Shown in pieces: positions 57,894 to 64,000 of a stretch of 64,000 bases of DNA. Position 1 is the stretch's first letter. Every line of letters begins with the position of its first letter. The stretch covers positions 28,144,069 to 28,208,068 of the forward strand of contig NC_133104.1 in NCBI RefSeq assembly GCF_022965805.1. Direction: 5' to 3'. The position numbers and the translations under genes are program-made. The notes beneath the pieces are model-generated. The model saw only the letters and a list, made by a program, of their open reading frames with translations. It did not search any database and was not told the origin of the DNA. This DNA is from Primulina eburnea. Taxonomy: Eukaryota > Streptophyta > Magnoliopsida > Lamiales > Gesneriaceae.

Positions 57894-58397
57894 ATGAGCC
57901 GTGCTCAAGACGTCAGGAATCTAGTGCCACTTGATCTTGATATTGAAAGCACTCTCCGCAGTATCCGCAGAGCCCGAAGGAACAACAACTTGACTCTGGA
58001 ATTTGAATCTGAAGCAGAATCTGAAATAGATCGTAAACCAGAAGTTGAGGAAATGGCCGGAGAAGAGGATAACCGTACATTGACGGAGCTTCATCGACCA
58101 TCATTCGAAGGTTATGGGTCTAGTATAATCCGCCCTACGATTCAGGCAAATACATTCGAGCTGAAGCCAGGCATCATCCAGATGATCCAAATGCAAGTAA
58201 AGTTTGGTGGAGCACCATCTGAAGACCCCAATGCACATCTGGAGAATTTTCTGTCAATCTGTGATACGATTAAGTGCAATGGGGTGAGTACTGATGCCAT
58301 TCGACTCAGACTATTTCCATTCTCCTTGCAAGGAAGCTATGGAGTGGCTTCGCGACCTTCCAGCTGGTTCTATCACTACTTGGGATGGGCTAGTTGA
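57894..58397 (+). pseudogene. AthE gag, N-terminal part
   Basis: The first ATG in this frame is 57894 (MSRAQDVRNLVPLDLD); upstream codons have no ATG. Residues include RTLTELHRPSFEGYGSSI, FELKPGIIQMIQMQVKFGGAPSEDPNAHLENFLSICDTIKCNGVS and RLRLFPFSL, the start of the Athila capsid domain. A small frameshift near 58325 moves the reading to the next entry. Confidence 0.9.
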
Positions 58398-60270
58398 GTT
58401 CTTCATGCACAGGTATTTTCCCCCTACTAAGATTACACAACTGCGAAATGAAATCACTTCATTTAGACAGAGAGATGGGGAATCACTGAATTCAGCATGG
58501 GCGAGGTTTAAAAAGATGTTGAGAATGTGCCCGAGACATGGTTTTTCGGTAGGCCAGCAGGTGGAGACATTTTACTATGGGGTAGATCCTTCTGTGAGAT
58601 CTATGCTTGATGCGGCAGCAAATGGGAGTTTATACAGGAAAACGCCAACCGCAGCACTTGAAATCATTTCTAATATGGCGGAAAGCAATGTGGGTTGGCA
58701 AGATAACCGAAGAGAGAAGAAGGTCGGATTCCTTGATATGGATGCTTTGACAGCGATTACAGCGAAACTTGATGGATTGACACATCAGATGGCACAGTTA
58801 CAAGTGCAGAAGTCAATACCAGTCAAGTCAGTGAATCAGATCCAAGGAAATGCTGAAATAGTTGGTGGTCCACCTTGTGACATGCCATTCATGCCGGATA
58901 TGCCTTGTGAGGAAATACAGTGTTTTGGAGGAGATTCAGTAAATTATTTGGGAAACAAGGGGCGTCAGCAAAACAATCCATACAGTTTCTCGTATAATCC
59001 AGGCTGGAGGAATCATCCAAATTTCGGATGGAGACCGTCAGAAAATGCTGTTGTGCCATTACAGTTTAATCCTCCACAACATCCTATGCAGCAAAAGCCT
59101 CCTCAACAACCACCTAAGCCTCCACAAGGTGTTGGACCCTCTATGCCACCCGGTTTCAAGCCACAAGATGGCAAGTCAAACCTTGAGGACATGCTTGCAA
59201 AGTACATAGCAGGGAATGAGATGAGATGGCAAAATCATGATGCCATGATGCAAAGAGTGGAGACTCAACTAGGGCAGCTAGCGACACAGATGGCTACACG
59301 AGCTCCGGGTTCACTACCTAGTGACACGGAAAAGAATCCTAAAGGTGTCAATGCAGTCACGGTGACGTCTCCCATAAAGCAAGAGGTGGTTGATGTCGAT
59401 AAATATGCGAATGAGAAGGAGTCATCAAAGCAAGGATCCAATGACACAAAGGAGAAAGGTAAGTCCCTAAACTTGAACTCCAATATTGATATTAATTCAC
59501 TCCCTTTTCCCCAAAGAGCTAAGCAACTGCAATTGGATACTCAATTTTCGAAATTTCAGGAGATTTTCAAAAAACTGCATATAAATATCCCATTTGCAGA
59601 AGCTTTAGCTCAAATGCCCTCATATGCAAAATTTCTTAAAGAGATCTTATCAAATAAGAGGAAATTGGTTGACTTTGAGACAGTTAAGCTTTCGGAGGAG
59701 TGTTCTGCGATTTTACAAAATAAACTCCCTCCGAAGCTTAAGGATCCAGGTATTTTTTCTATCCCTTGCACTATTGGAACTTCAAATTTTAATAAAGCTT
59801 TGTGTGACTTAGGTGCAAGCATTAACTTGATGCCTTATTCATGTTTTGAGAAGCTAGGGATAGGTGAAGTGAAACCAACTACAATTTCTCTACAGTTAGC
59901 TGATAGATCAATTAAATTTCCTAGGGGAGTTGTAGAGGATGTGTTGGTGAAAGTTGACAAGTTTATTTTTCCAGTGGATTTTGTTGTGTTAGACATGGAA
60001 GAGGATCGTGAGATTCCTCTAATTTTAGGAAGACCATTTTTAGCCACTGGGAAAGCTCTGACAGATGTACAAAAGGGTGAGTTGGTGTTGAGACTGAATG
60101 ATGAGAGTGTGGTGTTTAATGTTTTTCAGTCCATCAAATATCCTAATGATACATCTGATTGTTTTAGAATTGATGCTACTAACGAGCTTGTTGAGTGTAG
60201 TTTGCAGGTACTGATAGGTGAAGATCCTTTGGAGGTTTGTTTGACTGATTCATGTTCAGGAGAGTTGTAG
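58294..60270 (+). pseudogene. AthE gag (main part) and protease
   Basis: The true overlap with the previous frame begins near 58325: EAMEWLRDLPAGSITTWDGLVEFFMHRYFPP, then ESLNSAWARFKKMLRMCPRHG, a Pro/Gln-rich linker and FPQRAKQLQLDTQFSKFQEIFKKLHINIPFAEALAQMPSYAKFLKEIL. Protease: LCDLGASINLMPYSCFEKLG (catalytic Asp at residue 505, D-L-G variant usual for this group), then REIPLILGRPFLATGKALTDV. No zinc knuckle is seen. A TAG at 60268-60270 interrupts an otherwise continuous frame before RT. Confidence 0.92.
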
Positions 60271-61236
60271 GATGAAGATATTAAGGAATACATGCTTTAT
60301 CTGGAAGCAGGCAGACCGATTTCGAGAACGGTAAACTCTAGGATTGGGGAGCTTGGGCATGTCCCAAGACCTTTAAGGTCATCCATTGAAGAAGCCCCAA
60401 TCTTAGAGATGAAACCTCTTCCTTCTCATTTGAAATATTTATTTTTGCTTGAAAATGATAAACTGCCAGTAATTGTCTCATCTATTTTGACAAGTTTGGA
60501 GGAAGAAAAGCTGCTGCGAGTTCTGAGGGATAATATCAAAGCAATAGGTTGGAGCATTGCAGACATCAAGGGGATCAGTTCATCCATGTGCATGCACAAA
60601 ATTCTGATGGAGGCTGACCACAAGACTTCTACCCAACCTCAAAGACGACTGAACCCAGCTATGCAAGAGGTGGTAAAGAAAGAGGTGATTAAGCTACTAG
60701 ACGCAGGTATTATTTACCCGATTTCTGATAGTAGGTGGGTTAGTCCAGTGCAAGTAGTTCCGAAAAAAGGTGGGATCACTGTTGTCAAGAATGAAAATAA
60801 TGAATTAATCCCTACTAGAACTGTTACAGGGTGGCGTGTTTGCATTGATTATAGAAAACTTAATGACGCCACCTGTAAAGACCACTTCCCCCTCCCTTTT
60901 ATTGATCAAATGTTGGAAAGGTTAGCTGGACATCCTTTTTACTGTTTCCTGGATGGTTATTCAGGTTATATGCAAATTCCTATTGACCCTGAAGATCAGG
61001 AGAAAACCACTTTTACTTGTCCTTATGGGACATTTGCATATAAACGAATGCCATTCGGTCTATGTAATGCGCCAGCAACTTTCCAACGATGCATGATGGC
61101 AATTTTCCATGATATGATTGAGGATTTCATTGAAATATTTATGGACGATTTTTCTGTATTTGGCTCTTCATTCGATACTTGTTTGATTAATTTGTCTAAA
61201 GTTTTGAGAGATGTGAGGAGAAAAATTTGGTGCTGA
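60271..61236 (+). pseudogene. AthE reverse transcriptase, N-terminal and palm regions
   Basis: Same frame as the previous entry after the TAG. It contains EVVKKEVIKLLDAGIIYPISDSRWVSPVQVVPKKGG, RVCIDYRKLNDATCKDHFPLPFIDQMLERLAG, YMQIPIDPEDQEKTTFTCPYGTFAYKRMPFGLCNAPATFQRCM and the catalytic FMDD (nucleotides 61138-61149). A one-base change near 61210 shifts the frame before the thumb. Confidence 0.92.
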
Positions 61237-63290
61237 ACTGGGAAAAATGCCACTTTATGGTGAGAGAGGGGATAGTGTTGGGGCACAAAATTTCTGAAAA
61301 TGGGATTGAGGTCGATAAGGCTAAGATTGAAGTGATAGAGAAACTCCCTGCCCCAACAAACATCCGAGGAGTGCGTAGTTTTTTAGGACATGCAGGGTTT
61401 TATAGACGTTTTATCAAAGATTTTTCCTGCATTTCTAAGCCACTGACCAATTTACTGATAAAAGATGTGAAATTTGATTTTTCTGCTAAGTGTGTGCAGG
61501 CATTTCAGGTCCTGAAGGAGAAGTTGATCACCGCACCAGTGATGATAGCACCTGATTGGGGGTCGCCATTTGAGGTGATGTGTGACGCAAGTGACACAGT
61601 TCTAGGGGCAGTGTTGGGACAAAAGCGGGATAAATGCATTCATGTCATCTACTATGCTAGTATGACACTGTCAGCTGCCCAACTGAACTATGCCACTACA
61701 GAGAAGGAGCTTGTTGCCGTGGTTTTTGCTCTTGATAAGTTTAGATCGTATCTGATAGGGAGCAAAGTTGTCGTGCATACTGATCATTCAGCCTTAAAAT
61801 ATTTGATGGCTAAAAAGGACGCAAAGCCAAGACTAATTCGTTGGGTTCTTCTATTGCAGGAATTTGACTTGAAGATAATCGATAGGAAGGGGACAGAGAA
61901 CCAAGTTGCAGACCATCTCTCGCGATTGGAGAATCCGAGTACAGGTAATGAAATTATTCGCGATGATTTCCCAGACGAGCAACTGTTTGCGATCAACAGT
62001 CTACCATGGTATGCCGATTTTGTTAATTATCTATCAAGTAAGTTCATTCCTCCCCATTTTACACACCAGCAAAAGAAGAAATTCTTCTCAGATTTGAAGT
62101 ATTATTTGTGGGAGGATCCTCATTTGTTTAGAATATGTGCAGACGGTATAATCCGTAGATGTGTTCCCCAAGAAGAGGTAAGCGAAATTTTGTTTCATTG
62201 TCATGCTGGTCCGGCTGGAGGCCACTTTGGGGCAACTAGAACTGCATCCAAAGTCCTCCAGTCATGTTTTTATTGGCCTACTCTTTTTAAGGATACACAT
62301 GAATATGTCACAAAATGTTCAAATTGTCAGCGCACTGGTAATATCTCTAGAAGACATGAAATGCCTCTTAATAATATTTTGGTATGTGAGATATTTTATG
62401 TTTGGGGTATAGATTTCATGGGACCGTTCCCGGTTTCTTTTGGGTACAAGTACATTTTGGTGGCTGTGGACTACGTGTCTAAATGGGTAGAGGCTACTGC
62501 ATGCAAAACTAATGACTCTAGGGTTGTTGTTCAATTTCTTATGAAAAATATTTTCTCACGTTTCGGCACACCTAGAGCCATTATTAGCGATGGAGGTACT
62601 CATTTTTGTAATCTTCAGTTTGACAGTCTGTTGGTTAAGTATGGGGTCCGACATAAGGTGGCAACACCTTATCACCCCCAAACTAGTGGCCAAGTCGAGG
62701 TTTCAAATAGAGAACTAAAACGCATTCTTGAGAAGACTGTCGGTGCTTCGAGGAAAGAATGGTCTAGAAAACTCGACGATGCACTTTGGGCGTACCGCAC
62801 TGCTTTCAAAACCCCCATTGGCATGTCTCCTTTTAAATTGTTGTATGGGAAATCGTGTCACCTACCTGTTGAACTTAAACATAAGGCTTACTGGGCGACT
62901 AAATTTTTGAATTTTGATGCTAAAGCCACAGGTGATGGTAGAGTGCTGCAGTTGAATGAATTGGATGAGTTTCGGTTGGAGGCTTATGAGAATGCCAAGC
63001 TTTACAAAGAGAAAACCAAACGCTGGCATGATCAGAACATTGTCGGTCGAGAATTTGTGGTGGGACAACATGTACTATTATACAATTCTCGACTGAAGTT
63101 GATGCCAGGTAAGTTGCGTTCACGGTGGTCCGGTCCTTACACCATCACGCAAGTTTTTCCATATGGGACAGTGGAGATCACTAGTGAGGCAACTGGAGCT
63201 TTCAAAGTGAATGGACATAGGCTGAAAGTTTTTCATGGAGGTACAATCCCCAACGTGCCAACCACTGTGGATCTGCAGGATCCAAACTAA
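61227..63290 (+). pseudogene. AthE RT thumb, RNase H and integrase (687-residue open frame)
   Basis: Starts at [21 protein letters not shown]. RNase H follows: [60 protein letters not shown]. The integrase zinc-binding domain begins at about residue 324 ([37 protein letters not shown]). DDE core: [43 protein letters not shown]. The C-terminus ([50 protein letters not shown]) has no chromodomain. Every catalytic residue is visible; the longest intact frame of the window. Confidence 0.93.
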
Positions 63291-64000
63291 ATAAGGGGAG
63301 TACAGTCGGGCTATAGACTATAAATTTGGCACTTGCTGGGAGGCAACCCAGTGTTTAGTTTTAATGTTCTTTCTTTCTTTTTTTTATTCTTTTATTTTAT
63401 TTTTTTTCGTTTTGTTTTATTCTTATCTCGTGAGCTAATCTCAGTGTTTGGTGGTGCAGGTAATTTATTCATTGGAGGCGGGATTTTTAAGGCATGGGAT
63501 TCTATCAAAACGACTGATTCAGAACGTCAAATAGGCCAGGGAAGTTTCTGTACAATTCTTGCATCTTGTGTGCTTGGTTGCGTTTAAATTTTGTTGTATA
63601 GATTTCTCGAATTGTTCTTTCTTGGCCTGCATTTTGTGTTGGGTCTAGAGTGCGTAGGGATTTATTTGAAAAAAAAAAAAAAAAAAAAATTTCATCAACT
63701 GCCCGAGCGGAAATGGATCCATTGCCGGACCCCGTGTAGCCTTTCATCAGTGCCACTATCCAGTGTCTACCCGGACCTGTATCCGGACCCCAGCACGGGG
63801 TCCGTGTGCTCGAATTCCCAAACCGTTAATGTTCAGAAGGTACACGGATGTGACCCCGGACCCCTACACGGGGTCCGTGCCCTCTATTTTTGGGCGTCTT
63901 TCTGAATCCCATCGCGACTTCCATCTTTCAATCCCTAACCCCCCTTTCGATTTCCCTACTCCCCGCGCCGCCTCCCGCCACCTGCCGCTCCCGCCGCTCC
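63291..64000 (+). other. AthE 3' non-coding region after pol, with dyad array A11
   Basis: Begins with the CTTGCTGGGAGGCAACCCAG block commonly seen after Athila pol. It then has T-rich DNA, an A tract of about 21 bases (63669-63689), the array (63723-63880) and a C-rich end (CCGCGCCGCCTCCCGCC). No env-like or other protein frame is recognisable up to the window end. Confidence 0.7.
63723..63880 (+). repeat. Dyad array A11 (ACACGG type) in AthE internal 3' region
   Basis: Two full units: half site and dyad at 63769/63793 and 63842/63866, 24 bp apart in each, with the dyads 73 bp apart. A degenerate dyad lies at 63723-63737. The downstream flank CTATTTTTGGGCG resembles that of GypC array A8 (ATATTTTTGGG). 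No TATA box follows within 60 bp. Confidence 0.85.

Larger units (their letters stand above)
56087..64000 (+). mobile_element. AthE: Athila-type Ty3/gypsy element, right end outside window
   Basis: 5' LTR (56087-57687), an Asp tRNA primer site, gag-pol to 63290 and a long 3' region. It lacks a chromodomain. The gag opening (RPSFEGYGSSIIRPTIQANTFE-type) and the primer type fit the Athila lineage. Pol is less damaged than in its neighbours: one TAG and two frameshifts. It is the innermost, hence youngest, insertion on this side. Confidence 0.9.

Noticed and set aside
63669..63689. Poly(A) tail of a processed retrocopy or LINE
   Set aside because: No target duplication or upstream non-LTR reverse transcriptase or gene remnant is seen; the tract lies in AthE sequence and is best called a homopolymer.

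Overview
This window is nuclear DNA of a flowering plant, most likely a eudicot; the species cannot be read from it. I found no host gene, tRNA or rRNA gene. Essentially all 64 kb is LTR retrotransposons inserted into one another, as in pericentromeric or gene-poor intergenic heterochromatin. Plant origin is shown by the element types: Ty1/copia, chromodomain-bearing Ty3/gypsy of the Tekay/Del type, and Athila-type Ty3/gypsy. It is also shown by initiator-Met and Asp tRNA primer sites and by AT-rich decayed spacers.

Layout. The outermost visible element is Cop3, a minus-strand copia (27136-35808). Left of its centre it is split by GypB (+, 16008-27135). GypB is split by Cop1 (-, 1-16007, left end outside the window), by a copia solo LTR (18705-20761) and, in its 3' LTR, by an Athila-like solo LTR (23413-24805). 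Cop1 is split by a complete Tekay element, TekA (+, 3267-12010, target duplication CATTC). Cop3 itself also carries a GypC-type solo LTR (28843-31503, duplication GAACC) and a Tekay-like solo LTR (33532-35756, duplication ATGAT). To the right Cop3 is split by copia CopF (+, 35809-36871). CopF is split by the rearranged GypC pair (-, 36872-48485), GypC by TekD (-, 48486-56086), and TekD by Athila element AthE (+, 56087-64000, right end outside). The nest is four levels deep on the left and five on the right.

Coding capacity. All gag-pol reading frames are broken by stops or frameshifts (several are CGA to TGA or TGG to TGA), so nothing here looks autonomous. The fragments still show zinc knuckle, protease, reverse transcriptase, RNase H, integrase and chromodomain motifs in the order expected for each superfamily. 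GypB and GypC have an intron-like interval between gag and protease.

Most unusual signal. At least six LTR types, from copia, Tekay, GypC and Athila lineages, carry a GC-rich array with a shared geometry. Short inverted repeats (14-16 bp) come in pairs 23-24 bp apart, and the pairs recur every 73-76 bp with unrelated spacers. In five of the arrays the last dyad ends 47-53 bp upstream of a TATA box. The dyad sequence is interchangeable. ACCGC-ACCC-GCGGT occurs in Tekay and Athila-like LTRs, ACACGG-ACC-CCGTGT in copia, GypC and Athila, a CGCGCATATGCGCG palindrome in another Tekay-like LTR, and GCGCCTAGGCGC at the matching place of a GypC-type LTR. This looks like a swappable promoter-proximal module shared among unrelated retrotransposons. 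I know of no description of it, but I could not search.
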